From contig CANLMQ010000013.1 in assembly GCA_947492175.1 (NCBI GenBank), positions 62,001 through 126,000 on the forward strand: DNA of 64,000 bases. Direction: 5' to 3'. Below, in pieces: positions 26,066 through 34,702 of this stretch; positions within the stretch are counted from its first letter, which is position 1, and the number at the start of each line of letters is the position of its first letter. This stretch comes from an uncultured Draconibacterium sp. Lineage in GTDB: Bacteria > Bacteroidota > Bacteroidia > Bacteroidales > Prolixibacteraceae. The notes below the pieces were generated by a model that saw nothing but the letters and a program-made list of their open reading frames with translations, was not told the origin of the DNA and made no database searches. Made by a program: the position numbers and the translations under genes.

Positions 26066-27853
26066 ATGGAGAATATTCGGAATTTTTGCATAATTGCACA
26101 CATTGACCATGGTAAAAGTACGTTAGCCGACCGACTTTTGGAATATACAAAAACTGTTGGCGAACGAGATATGCACGACCAGGTTCTGGACAGTATGGAT
26201 TTGGAGCAGGAACGTGGAATTACCATAAAAAGTCATGCGATCCAAATGGATTATTTGCATGAGAATACCGCATATAAACTCAATCTTATTGACACACCCG
26301 GACACGTTGATTTTTCGTATGAAGTTTCGCGATCGATTGCAGCATGCGAAGGCGCACTGTTAATTATAGATGCGACACAGGGAATTCAGGCACAAACAAT
26401 TTCAAATTTGTACCTGGCTATTGAACATGACCTGGAAATTATTCCGGTTCTCAATAAAATGGATCTTCCCAACGCTATGCCTGAAGTTGTTGAAGAACAA
26501 ATTATCGATTTAATTGGTTGCGACCATGAAGACATTATTCATGCCAGCGGGAAAACCGGGGAAGGAATTGAAAGTATTCTGGAAAATATTATCCATAAAA
26601 TACCGGCACCAAAAGGCGATCCCAATGCCCCGTTACAAGCGTTGATATTTGATTCAGTGTTTAACTCGTTTCGTGGTATTATTGCCTATTTCAAGGTTAC
26701 AAATGGCCAGATCAGAAAAAAAGACCTGGTTAAATTTATGGCTACCGGGAAACAATACAATGCGGATGAAGTTGGCGTTTTAAAACTTGGCATGGAACCA
26801 CGCGATGTACTCTCGGCAGGCGATGTTGGTTATATTATATCCGGAATTAAAACGGCCAAAGAAGTAAAAGTTGGCGATACAATCACGCATGTTAATAATC
26901 CATGTAAGGAAAGAATTGAAGGATTTGAAGAAGTTAAACCAATGGTTTTTGCCGGAATATACCCGATTGATGCAGATGATTACGAAGATTTGCGCAATGC
27001 CATGGATAAACTTCAGTTAAATGATGCTTCACTCACTTTTGAGCCGGAATCATCGGCTGCTCTTGGATTCGGATTTCGTTGCGGTTTTCTGGGCTTACTG
27101 CACATGGAAATTATCCAGGAACGACTGGATCGCGAGTTTGACATGAACGTAATTACTACCGTCCCAAACGTTTCGTACCAGGCCCACCTCACCGACGGAT
27201 CAACAATAACCGTATATAATCCTTCGGGAATGCCAGCTTCTACAACTGTTCAGGAAATCGACGAACCTTATATCAGGGCAAACATTATTACGGCCTCCGA
27301 TTTTATCGGGCCTGTAATGAATTTGTGTTTGGATAAACGTGGTGAGTTGGTAAGCCAGAACTATTTGACATCGGAACGGGCCGAGTTGGTATTCAACATT
27401 CCTCTTGGTGAAATTGTATTCGATTTTTACGATAAACTAAAAAGTATTTCAAAAGGATATGCGTCGTTCGACTACCACATGAACGGCTACAAACCTGCCA
27501 AGCTTGTTCGTCTTGATATTCTTTTAAATGGAGAAATGGTTGATGCGCTTTCAACTTTAATCCACTTCGATAATGCGTATGCTTTTGGTCGTCGCATGTG
27601 CGAAAAACTAAAAGAATTGATTCCACGTCAACAGTTTGATATTGCTATTCAGGCAGCTATTGGTGCTAAAATTATCGCCCGCGAAACAGTAAAAGCTGTA
27701 AGAAAAGATGTAACAGCCAAATGCTACGGTGGCGATATTACACGTAAACGAAAACTTCTGGAAAAGCAGAAGAAAGGTAAAAAACGAATGAAGCAGGTAG
27801 GTAATGTTGAAGTACCGCAAAAAGCTTTCCTTGCAGTACTTAAACTGGATTAA
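26066..27853 (+). CDS. lepA: Elongation factor 4 (LepA)
   Basis: This ribosome-associated GTPase acts on stalled or mispositioned translation complexes. The 595-residue length is typical. The G domain is intact: AHIDHGKST (P-loop), QERGITIKS (switch I), DTPGHVDFSYEV (G3) and LNKMDLP (G4). The LepA-specific C-terminus is also intact (GGDITRKRKLLEKQKKGKKRM, then VPQKAFLAVL). The gene is alone on the plus strand and ends at a strong bidirectional hairpin. Confidence 0.98.
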   Translation: MENIRNFCIIAHIDHGKSTLADRLLEYTKTVGERDMHDQVLDSMDLEQERGITIKSHAIQMDYLHENTAYKLNLIDTPGHVDFSYEVSRSIAACEGALLIIDATQGIQAQTISNLYLAIEHDLEIIPVLNKMDLPNAMPEVVEEQIIDLIGCDHEDIIHASGKTGEGIESILENIIHKIPAPKGDPNAPLQALIFDSVFNSFRGIIAYFKVTNGQIRKKDLVKFMATGKQYNADEVGVLKLGMEPRDVLSAGDVGYIISGIKTAKEVKVGDTITHVNNPCKERIEGFEEVKPMVFAGIYPIDADDYEDLRNAMDKLQLNDASLTFEPESSAALGFGFRCGFLGLLHMEIIQERLDREFDMNVITTVPNVSYQAHLTDGSTITVYNPSGMPASTTVQEIDEPYIRANIITASDFIGPVMNLCLDKRGELVSQNYLTSERAELVFNIPLGEIVFDFYDKLKSISKGYASFDYHMNGYKPAKLVRLDILLNGEMVDALSTLIHFDNAYAFGRRMCEKLKELIPRQQFDIAIQAAIGAKIIARETVKAVRKDVTAKCYGGDITRKRKLLEKQKKGKKRMKQVGNVEVPQKAFLAVLKLD

Positions 27854-27869
27854 AAAATATAATATAAAA

Positions 27870-27900
27870 GAAATGCCCGAATCGAAAATTCGGGCATTTC
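27870..27900. terminator. Bidirectional terminator between lepA and the response-regulator operon
   Basis: GAAATGCCCGAAT and ATTCGGGCATTTC pair exactly over 13 bp around a 5-base loop. T-rich sequence follows on both strands, so it serves lepA and probably the convergent two-component genes. Confidence 0.8.
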
Positions 27901-27953
27901 TTTTATCTGTTAACCGACAGAAATCGTTATTCCAACGCCAGTTAAACTTTCTT

Positions 27954-28643
27954 TCAGACTATTAATTTATAACCTTTCCCGTGAACGTTGATTATTTCCA
28001 CAGTTGGCTCTTCTTTTAGATGTTTTCGCAATTTGGTAATATAAACATCCATACTGCGCGCATTAAAATAATTGTCGTCGATCCAAATTGATTTTAAAGC
28101 ATAATTACGCTCCAGCACTTTATTCGCATTCTGGCAAAGTAACTTTAACAGATCAGATTCTTTCGTGGTAAGTTTTACCGATTCGTCCCCTTCGCTTAGT
28201 GTTTGCTTACGGGTATCGAACGTAAATTTGCCAAGAGTAAATATCTGCTGTGTATTTGCCTGTCCTTCCTGCGAAGTGCGACGCAAAATTGCTTCAATCC
28301 GCATGATCAACTCTTCCATACTAAAGGGTTTGGTAATGTAATCGTCGGCTCCAAGTTTAAAGCCCTCCAATACATCCTCCTTCATATTTTTAGCAGTTAA
28401 AAACAGAACCGGAATCTCAGAATTTACAATTTTAATGTCTTTTGCCAATGTAAAACCGTCCTTTTTGGGCATCATTACATCCAAAATACAAATGTCGTAA
28501 TGCTCTTTCATAAATCCTTTGTAGGCAGCTTCACCATCAGGATACAAATCGGCATCAAAGCCTTTAGCTATCAAATATTCTTTTAACAACAGGCCTAAAT
28601 TCTCATCATCCTCTGCCAATAATAATTTTGTTTTCTGTTCCAT
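27954..28643 (-). CDS. OmpR-family response regulator, RprY-like
   Basis: The 229-residue protein has a receiver domain (about 5-120) with the acidic pocket EDD, phosphoacceptor Asp55 (ILDVMMPKKDG) and Lys in YITKPF. A winged-helix DNA-binding domain follows (about 135-229: LTTKESDLLKLLCQNANKVL, MDVYITKLRKHLKEE). Sequence style and context match the Bacteroides RprX/RprY pair, but the name is not secure. It is the second gene of the operon, one base after the kinase stop. It probably binds the TTAACAT repeats upstream of the kinase gene. Confidence 0.93.
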   Translation of the reverse strand: MEQKTKLLLAEDDENLGLLLKEYLIAKGFDADLYPDGEAAYKGFMKEHYDICILDVMMPKKDGFTLAKDIKIVNSEIPVLFLTAKNMKEDVLEGFKLGADDYITKPFSMEELIMRIEAILRRTSQEGQANTQQIFTLGKFTFDTRKQTLSEGDESVKLTTKESDLLKLLCQNANKVLERNYALKSIWIDDNYFNARSMDVYITKLRKHLKEEPTVEIINVHGKGYKLIV

Positions 28644-28644
28644 A

Positions 28645-30186
28645 TCAATTATTTATTTGTGGGAAATATATTTTAAACTTTGTTCCTTTATTAACGGCAC
28701 TTTCCACTTTTATTGTACCATTGTGCAGGTCAACAATCTTTTTCACATAACTCAATCCCAGTCCAAAACCTTTCACATCGTGAACGTTTCCTGTCGGAAC
28801 GCGGTAAAAACGGTCGAAAACCTGAGACTGATGCTCTTTGGGTATCCCGATTCCATTATCCTGAACCGAAATTACAATCTGGTTTTTCTTATTATTTTCT
28901 GTTGTAACCACAATTTCCGGCGTACCGTTACTGTACTTCATTGCATTATCAAGCAAGTTAAAAATAACATTTGTAATATGCACTTCATCGCCTTTAACAA
29001 TTGCATTTTCAGCCAATATGTTGGTTTTTAACGATCCGTTTTTATTGTTAACACGCAATTCAAAATTGGTTGTTACCGTATTGATCATCTTATTTATATC
29101 GAATTCGCGAAGTTTTAATTTGAGTCGGCCTTCGTTAAAAACTGCCATTTGAAGCACCTTTTCAACCTGAAACCCCAGGCGCTTGCTTTCCTGGTTAATT
29201 ACTTTCGACACATGCGCAATGGTGGCCGGCGTATTTGCAATACTACCATCCTGTAACATCTGACTAGCCAACGATATGGTTGAAATCGGAGTCTTCAGTT
29301 CATGTGTCATATTATTAATAAAATCGTTTTTAATATTCGACAACTTCTTCTGTCGGAAAATTACCATCAAGGCATAAGCGAAAATTCCAATCAACAAACC
29401 GGTCAGAATAATAGTTGGAATTATGGTTAAACCAGTTTGTTTTATAAGAAATGCCCTCCTGTGCGGAAAGTATATATTAAGATAATTAGGTTGCGATCCA
29501 TTATAATCATTTCGGAAAAGCAACATCGAAAATTCTTCCCTTTCCCTTGGAGAATATTTTTCGTTACCCATAATAACGGTTTCCTTTGCCAGCGACGAAT
29601 TGGTTATGGCAAATTTATAGTCCAAATCAATTTCGGTTTGAGCCATTGCATTTGTCAAAAAGAAATTCAACTTCGCAGAATCAATACGTTCATCAATTGG
29701 CCTGTCTTGTAAAAGTATGTAGTAGCTTCTCCAGTTATCATCGCGCAGCCAATCTTCCATTCTGCGTTGCTGCTCCATGCTGTATTCCATAAATTCCTTA
29801 ATACCCATGGATTTTAACTGTGCCGTGTCGATAACCTGGCCCTCAATTTCCTTTTTAACAGTACCATACATACTCCTTTCTGTATAGCTCAACTGGAAAT
29901 TTAATAAACCTTTCTGGTTCTTATTCCGTGGAAACACATTACCAAAGTCGTCCTTCTCTCCCCTAATTCCGGGTAGCCCTCCCAATCGGGCACTTTCCCG
30001 CGCCAATCGTTGCTCATCAAGCTCGAGCTGGGCTGCAACTAAATTAAGTGCATTAAGCACCAGCTGATTAAATTGTTCTTCGCGTATATCGGATGCAGAC
30101 TTGATAATGGTAGTCTGCACCAATATCAACCCCGACAGCACCGCTGCCATCAGAACAATTAATGTTATTAGCATTTTTCGACTCAT
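28645..30186 (-). CDS. Membrane sensor histidine kinase, RprX-like
   Basis: The 513-residue protein has one membrane span near the N-terminus (MLITLIVLMAAVLSGLILV), a periplasmic sensor region of about 220 residues, and a second span at about 252-276. The kinase core follows: phospho-acceptor His295 (NNMTHELKTPISTI), N box NLLDNAMKYS, G1 DNGIGIP and G2 GFGLGLSYV. The -7 element TATCTTTG ends only 4 bases before the ATG, so either the message is leaderless or translation starts at an internal Met. A repeat operator lies just upstream. No name beyond family likeness is claimed. Confidence 0.93.
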   Translation of the reverse strand: MSRKMLITLIVLMAAVLSGLILVQTTIIKSASDIREEQFNQLVLNALNLVAAQLELDEQRLARESARLGGLPGIRGEKDDFGNVFPRNKNQKGLLNFQLSYTERSMYGTVKKEIEGQVIDTAQLKSMGIKEFMEYSMEQQRRMEDWLRDDNWRSYYILLQDRPIDERIDSAKLNFFLTNAMAQTEIDLDYKFAITNSSLAKETVIMGNEKYSPREREEFSMLLFRNDYNGSQPNYLNIYFPHRRAFLIKQTGLTIIPTIILTGLLIGIFAYALMVIFRQKKLSNIKNDFINNMTHELKTPISTISLASQMLQDGSIANTPATIAHVSKVINQESKRLGFQVEKVLQMAVFNEGRLKLKLREFDINKMINTVTTNFELRVNNKNGSLKTNILAENAIVKGDEVHITNVIFNLLDNAMKYSNGTPEIVVTTENNKKNQIVISVQDNGIGIPKEHQSQVFDRFYRVPTGNVHDVKGFGLGLSYVKKIVDLHNGTIKVESAVNKGTKFKIYFPQINN

Positions 30187-30190
30187 AAAA

Positions 30191-30198
30191 CAAAGATA
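30191..30198 (-). promoter_or_regulatory. -7 element of the RprXY-like operon
   Basis: On the minus strand TATCTTTG matches TAnnTTTG fully. It ends 4 bases before the annotated ATG, so the transcript would start at or next to the start codon. Confidence 0.45.
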
Positions 30199-30216
30199 AT
30201 TTTAATGATAAGCCGC

Positions 30217-30254
30217 TTAACATACACTTAACATTATTTAACAGGATATGTTAA
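30217..30254 (-). promoter_or_regulatory. Repeat operator of an OmpR-type regulator
   Basis: In plus-strand terms TTAACAT (30217-30223), TTAACAT (30228-30234) and TTAACAG (30238-30244) follow each other at 11 and 10 bp, and an inverted ATGTTAA lies at 30248-30254. Direct 7-mers one helical turn apart are typical of OmpR/PhoB sites. They sit about 32 to 60 bases upstream of the predicted start, which suits an activator. Confidence 0.6.
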
Positions 30255-30317
30255 ATTGTAGAATTTATTAACCCAAAAACTGTTAGAATACCTACAAATG
30301 TCTACACATTTTAAGCA

Positions 30318-30890
30318 TTATCTCCCCTGAAGCAGGACCTTCTCAATCACCTCAGGATAATGTTTGTATTCCAATGCATGTACTTTTTCTGCTACCATTT
30401 CAGGAGTATCGCCTGACAGAATTCCACATTTTGCCTGAAACAGGAGTTTCCCGTCATCGTACTTTTCATTTACAAAATGGATCGATATTCCGGATTCAGT
30501 TTCTTTATTTTCAACAACTGCCCGATGCACATTCATTCCATACATCCCTTTTCCACCATATTTGGGTAACAACGCGGGATGTATATTAATTATCATGAAG
30601 TTTTCTATCAGGTTATCAGGAATTAACCATAAAAAACCTGCTAAAACGATTAAATCCACTTTACGATTTCTTAATATTTCAACCAGTTCATTGGTTTTAT
30701 AAAATTGATCGCGGCTAAAAACAAAGGCTTCAATACCCTGTTTTTCGGCTCGTTTTAAAGCATATGCTTCCGGCTTATTTGTCCAGAGCGAATCTACAAT
30801 AACCGTTTCACTATCAGAAAAATACTCAAATATATTCTGTGCATTTGATCCCGATCCTGAGGCAAAAATTGCTATTCTTTTTTTACTCAT
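30318..30890 (-). CDS. purN: Phosphoribosylglycinamide formyltransferase
   Basis: The enzyme transfers a formyl group from 10-formyltetrahydrofolate to GAR in purine synthesis. The 190-residue protein has the N-terminal loop IAIFASGSGSNAQN, the hydrophobic VDLIVLAGFLWLIP strand and the active-site block INIHPALLPKYGGKGMYG with the catalytic Asn-His. The late HFVNEKYDDGKLLFQAKC stretch holds the family aspartate. It is a single minus-strand gene between the two-component operon and the divergent acpP. Confidence 0.95.
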   Translation of the reverse strand: MSKKRIAIFASGSGSNAQNIFEYFSDSETVIVDSLWTNKPEAYALKRAEKQGIEAFVFSRDQFYKTNELVEILRNRKVDLIVLAGFLWLIPDNLIENFMIINIHPALLPKYGGKGMYGMNVHRAVVENKETESGISIHFVNEKYDDGKLLFQAKCGILSGDTPEMVAEKVHALEYKHYPEVIEKVLLQGR

Positions 30891-30993
30891 TTTAACATTT
30901 GTTTCAAAATTAGAACATTTGAATAAATCGTTCTAATTTAGAAGGTTATATAACTTATAAGTTACTCTGTTAACATCTTTTTTAATTTTTTTC

Positions 30994-31025
30994 TTGGAGA
31001 TTTAGATCGTAAATGTATTACTTTG
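30994..31025 (+). promoter_or_regulatory. Probable promoter of acpP-fabF-rnc
   Basis: TTG (30994-30996) and TTACTTTG (31018-31025) are 21 bases apart; the -7 element departs from TAnnTTTG at one base. The leader would be about 45 bases. Confidence 0.5.
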
Positions 31026-31073
31026 CAGCGAATTATTTAAAACAAAAATTAGTATTAATTAAAATTAAGAATT

Positions 31074-31310
31074 ATGTCTGACGTTGCAGCAAAAGTAAAA
31101 GCAATAATCGTTGATAAATTAGGTGTTGATGAAAGCGAAGTAACTACTGAAGCATCTTTCACAAATGATCTTGGTGCTGACTCTCTTGACACCGTAGAAT
31201 TAATTATGGAATTCGAAAAAGAATTTGATCTTGCTATTCCAGACGACGAAGCAGAAAAAATCTCAACTGTAGGTGAAGCTGTTGCTCACATCGAACAAGC
31301 AGTAAAGTAA
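31074..31310 (+). CDS. acpP: Acyl carrier protein
   Basis: This 78-residue acidic protein carries fatty-acyl chains on phosphopantetheine at Ser37 in the DLGADSLDTVELIM motif. It is followed by fabF after 22 bases and then rnc, an order that is standard in many bacteria. It is the first gene of this unit, with a promoter just upstream. Confidence 0.98.
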   Translation: MSDVAAKVKAIIVDKLGVDESEVTTEASFTNDLGADSLDTVELIMEFEKEFDLAIPDDEAEKISTVGEAVAHIEQAVK

Positions 31311-31332
31311 TTTATATTCATAATTTTCATTT

Positions 31333-32574
31333 ATGGAATTGAAACGGGTAGTAATAACCGGAGCAGGAACCATTAACCCTCTTGGAAACTCTGTTGAGGA
31401 GTATTGGAAAAACCTGAAAAACGGAGTAAGTGGGGCAGGTCCTATCACTCACTTCGATGCGTCGCTGCATACCACAAAATTTGCTTGCGAGGTAAAGGAT
31501 TTCGATGCAATCCAATATATGGAGCGAAAAGAGATACGCAAATACGACTTGTATACACAATACGCATTTGCGAGTACAGATCAGGCCATTAAAGACAGTG
31601 GTATTGATTTGGAGAAAGTTGATGGCGATAGAGTCGGTGTAATTTGGGGAGCCGGAATTGGAGGCCTGCAAACTTTTTACGAAGAAGCCAGGGCTTACAA
31701 AGATGAGAGACCACGATTTTCTCCGTTTTTTATCCCTAAAATGATAGCAAACATTGCGGGTGGCTTGGTTTCCATTAAATATGGATTCAGAGGACCAAAC
31801 TATACAACTGTAAGTGCGTGTGCTTCTGCATCGCATGCCATGATTGACGCTATGAACATGATTCGCATGGGAAAAGCTGACATAATGATTACAGGTGGTT
31901 CGGAAGCAGGAGTTAACGAAGCTGGTATTGCCGGTTTTAACTCAATGCGAGCCATTTCAACCCGTAATGACGATCCTTCTACAGCCTCACGCCCTTTCGA
32001 CAAAGACCGCGACGGTTTTGTAATGGGTGAAGGTTCGGCTGCTTTTGTTTTCGAAGAATACGAAAGCGCTGTTAAAAGAGGTGCTAAAATTTATGCAGAA
32101 ATAGTTGGTGGTGGCATGTCGGCCGATGCCTTTCATATGACAGCTCCGGACCCTGACGGGAAAGGTGCAAAACTTGTTATGAAATGGGCCATTGAAGATG
32201 CAGGTTTGAAACCGGAAGATGTTGATTATATTAACGTTCATGGTACATCAACCCCGCTTGGCGATATTGCCGAACCAAAAGCAATTCTCAGCACGTTTAA
32301 AGAACATGCTTATAAACTAAGCATCAGTTCAACCAAATCGATGACAGGACATTTATTGGGTGCTGCCGGTGCTGTTGAAGGACTTGCCAGTATTTTAGCG
32401 ATCCAAAACAATACTGTACCTCCTACTATTAACCACTTTACCGATGACCCTGAAATTGACGACAAACTGGATTTTACATTCAATGTTGCCAAAGAAAGGG
32501 AAATTAATGTGGCGCTTAGCAACACATTTGGTTTCGGAGGACACAATGCAACAGTAGTTTTCAAAAAACTATAG
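31333..32574 (+). CDS. fabF: 3-oxoacyl-[ACP] synthase II
   Basis: This condensing enzyme extends acyl-ACP with malonyl-ACP. The 413-residue protein has the active-site Cys163 in VSACASASHA and the two catalytic histidines in NVHGTSTPLGD and KSMTGHLLGAAGAVE. The C-terminal NTFGFGGHNATVVF block is intact. It lies between acpP and rnc on the same strand. Confidence 0.97.
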   Translation: MELKRVVITGAGTINPLGNSVEEYWKNLKNGVSGAGPITHFDASLHTTKFACEVKDFDAIQYMERKEIRKYDLYTQYAFASTDQAIKDSGIDLEKVDGDRVGVIWGAGIGGLQTFYEEARAYKDERPRFSPFFIPKMIANIAGGLVSIKYGFRGPNYTTVSACASASHAMIDAMNMIRMGKADIMITGGSEAGVNEAGIAGFNSMRAISTRNDDPSTASRPFDKDRDGFVMGEGSAAFVFEEYESAVKRGAKIYAEIVGGGMSADAFHMTAPDPDGKGAKLVMKWAIEDAGLKPEDVDYINVHGTSTPLGDIAEPKAILSTFKEHAYKLSISSTKSMTGHLLGAAGAVEGLASILAIQNNTVPPTINHFTDDPEIDDKLDFTFNVAKEREINVALSNTFGFGGHNATVVFKKL

Positions 32575-32580
32575 TATACT

Positions 32581-33327
32581 GTGGTTAGAAAAATAGTACA
32601 ACGAGTAAAACTCTTTTCGTCTGACCGAAAAGAGTTTTATTTGTTTTTAAAAGAACTTTTGGGTTTTTACCCTCAAAACTTAAGGCTATACGATTTAGCC
32701 TTTGTTCACAAATCGGCCTCCACGGTCGACTCTCAGGGGAATTACGTAAATAATGAGCGACTGGAGTACCTCGGCGATGCCATACTGGGTGCAATAATCG
32801 CAGATTTTTTATACAACCGTTTCCCGCAAGAAGACGAAGGTTTTCTGACCAAAACACGCTCAAAACTGGTAAACCGATCGTTTTTAACAAAGCTAACATT
32901 CGAAATGGGGCTGAATGTATTTATCGATTCGAATACAACAAAAAGTATCGATAAAAGCCATATTTATGGCGATGCACTGGAAGCTCTGATTGGTGCCATT
33001 TATCTCGACCGCGACTATCAAACGGCCAAATTCTTTGTTACAAAAAAAATACTTTCTCAGTTTGTCGATCTTCATGAAATCGAACAAGAAGACTCCAACT
33101 TTAAAAGCCAGCTAATTGAGTGGAGCCAGAAAAACAAGCGCGAGGTAGAATTTGAAACGACAGAAGAATCGGACGAAAAAATAAAGCAGCCAAAATTTAG
33201 AGCGGTTGTAAAAATCGACAATAAAGAAATTGGGAAAGGCACAGGCACATCTAAAAAAGAAGCCCACCAAAACGCCGCAAAAGAAACACTAAAGAAATTA
33301 GATAACCTTAGCGATAGCTTTTTCTAA
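32581..33327 (+). CDS. rnc: Ribonuclease III
   Basis: This double-stranded-RNA endonuclease matures rRNA and other transcripts. The 248-residue protein has the RNase III signature NNERLEYLGDAIL, the second acidic site GDALEALIGAIYLD, and a C-terminal dsRNA-binding domain (KSQLIEWSQKNKREVEFE, then GTGTSKKEAHQNAAKETL). It starts with GTG, 6 bases after the fabF stop, so coupling to fabF is likely. Confidence 0.97.
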   Translation: MVRKIVQRVKLFSSDRKEFYLFLKELLGFYPQNLRLYDLAFVHKSASTVDSQGNYVNNERLEYLGDAILGAIIADFLYNRFPQEDEGFLTKTRSKLVNRSFLTKLTFEMGLNVFIDSNTTKSIDKSHIYGDALEALIGAIYLDRDYQTAKFFVTKKILSQFVDLHEIEQEDSNFKSQLIEWSQKNKREVEFETTEESDEKIKQPKFRAVVKIDNKEIGKGTGTSKKEAHQNAAKETLKKLDNLSDSFF

Positions 33328-33346
33328 ATTCCAACAGCTTTATTCG

Positions 33347-33354
33347 TATATTTG
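33347..33354 (+). promoter_or_regulatory. Candidate -7 element of the LAB_N gene
   Basis: TATATTTG matches TAnnTTTG fully and lies 19 bases before the start codon. No -33 box is evident. Confidence 0.4.
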
Positions 33355-33372
33355 CGCCCTCACTAAAAAAAT

Positions 33373-34059
33373 ATGAACAGCATTTTAATTATAGGTTTAG
33401 GCTTTCTGGCACAGGGACTTTTTTTCACCCGCACCATTGCCCAGTGGTTTAAGTCGGAACAGGAAGGTGAAGTTATTTCGCCAGTTGTTTACTGGCAAAT
33501 TAGCCTGGTTGCCTCTATTTTAATGCTCATTTACGGAATACTCAGAAACGACTTTGCCATTGTAGTGGGTCAATCGTTGGTGTACGGCATTTACATTCGA
33601 AACCTTCAGCTAAAACAAGTCTGGCAAAAAATGTATTTATTGTCGAAGGCACTGTTTATTCTAATCCCACTCGCATGTTGGGCATGGTTAATACACTCGG
33701 GTAATATTAATTCTATTCTGAAAAACGAAGATGTATCGGTGTTTTGGATGGTATGGGGTACAATTGCACAGATAATATTTATATCACGCTTTTTTTATCA
33801 GTGGTTACATTCCGAAAAAGAAAAAGAATCGCTATTCCCGCTTGGCTTCTGGATAATTAGTACGGTAGGTTCTCTAATGATTTTTACCTATTCCATTTCG
33901 CGTCTCGATCCGGTACTGTTTGCCTCACACAGTTTAGGGTTGCTTGTTTACGTCCGCAACATTCTTCTTCACTACGGAAAAGGAAGTTTATTTACAAAAC
34001 TCAATAAGGTTCCGGTACTAAATAAAGTTATCGGAAAGGTAACCGATAAAATAAATTAG
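33373..34059 (+). CDS. Membrane protein with two LAB_N (lipid A biosynthesis N-terminal) domains
   Basis: The 228-residue integral membrane protein has two related halves. Residues 3-75 read GFLAQGLFFTRTIAQWFKSE and then VYWQISLVASILMLIYGI. Residues 120-205 read IAQIIFISRFFYQWLHSEKE, then GFWIISTVGSLMIFTYSISR and SHSLGLLVYVRNI. This is the small PF07578-type domain that is found fused to LpxB or alone. The role of the free form is not settled; a link to lipid A or sugar-lipid transport is inferred from the name only. It follows rnc closely but has its own -7 element. Confidence 0.85.
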   Translation: MNSILIIGLGFLAQGLFFTRTIAQWFKSEQEGEVISPVVYWQISLVASILMLIYGILRNDFAIVVGQSLVYGIYIRNLQLKQVWQKMYLLSKALFILIPLACWAWLIHSGNINSILKNEDVSVFWMVWGTIAQIIFISRFFYQWLHSEKEKESLFPLGFWIISTVGSLMIFTYSISRLDPVLFASHSLGLLVYVRNILLHYGKGSLFTKLNKVPVLNKVIGKVTDKIN

Positions 34060-34100
34060 GCCGGCCCTCACCTGAACCGACCTAAATTCTCTAAAATTAT

Positions 34101-34481
34101 TTAATCGTCAACAGGCATTTTAGCTCTAATCACTTCTTTTAACACATAATACAGAAGAAGCGAAACAAGCAATACAATTAGTCCCCATATAGTAGTATAA
34201 AAACTAATAATGGCACCTCCCATTACTAATTGAGGTGAAATATCTCCGGCAGTGCGTATGGCTTCCAAAGCCTGAACAATTCCAAGTATCTGTGCCAATA
34301 TTCCCAGGGCAGCCGCAAACGATCCGGCCATGCGTATTAAGCCCAGAAGTTTAAAGTCGTATTCCTGGAACACCAGCATCTTGTAGATTTTTATACCCAC
34401 AACTACCAGCATCAACACTGCCATAATAGAAACCACATTCATAAAAAACCCACCCGATTTGTACAATTCAAAAAGTTTCAT
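34101..34481 (-). CDS. Short MotA/TolQ/ExbB-type membrane protein
   Basis: The 126-residue protein has three hydrophobic spans (about 14-34, 50-70, 88-112). The later part resembles the conserved ExbB/TolQ core (MAGSFAAALGILAQILGIVQAL, then GGAIISFYTTIWGLIVLLVS). Full ExbB or TolQ proteins are about twice as long, and no ExbD/TolR or TonB gene is nearby. It may be a minimal proton-channel subunit or a family outlier with another role. The gene is alone on the minus strand. Confidence 0.7.
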   Translation of the reverse strand: MKLFELYKSGGFFMNVVSIMAVLMLVVVGIKIYKMLVFQEYDFKLLGLIRMAGSFAAALGILAQILGIVQALEAIRTAGDISPQLVMGGAIISFYTTIWGLIVLLVSLLLYYVLKEVIRAKMPVDD

Positions 34482-34702
34482 AATTGTTTGTTTTTAACAG
34501 TTTATGCTGCAAATTAAGCTGGCCTGCCTTACCGGGAGCAACTTTATCGTTCAACAACATCATTTCGCACTTCAGATGCATTTAAAGTCTAAAACTACAA
34601 AACAAACCACATTTATGCAGTTCAGCTTCACTTTTCTGATTTTAGTCGACAGAATTTTGGAATCAGTTTATTCCACTTTAAATTGCTATTTTTAAGCGTA
34701 AC

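Noticed and set aside
34504..34695. 63-codon plus-strand frame before the LytS-type kinase
   Set aside because: It has no signal, family motif or protein-like composition and ends just before the kinase start. It lies in the leader/divergent region.
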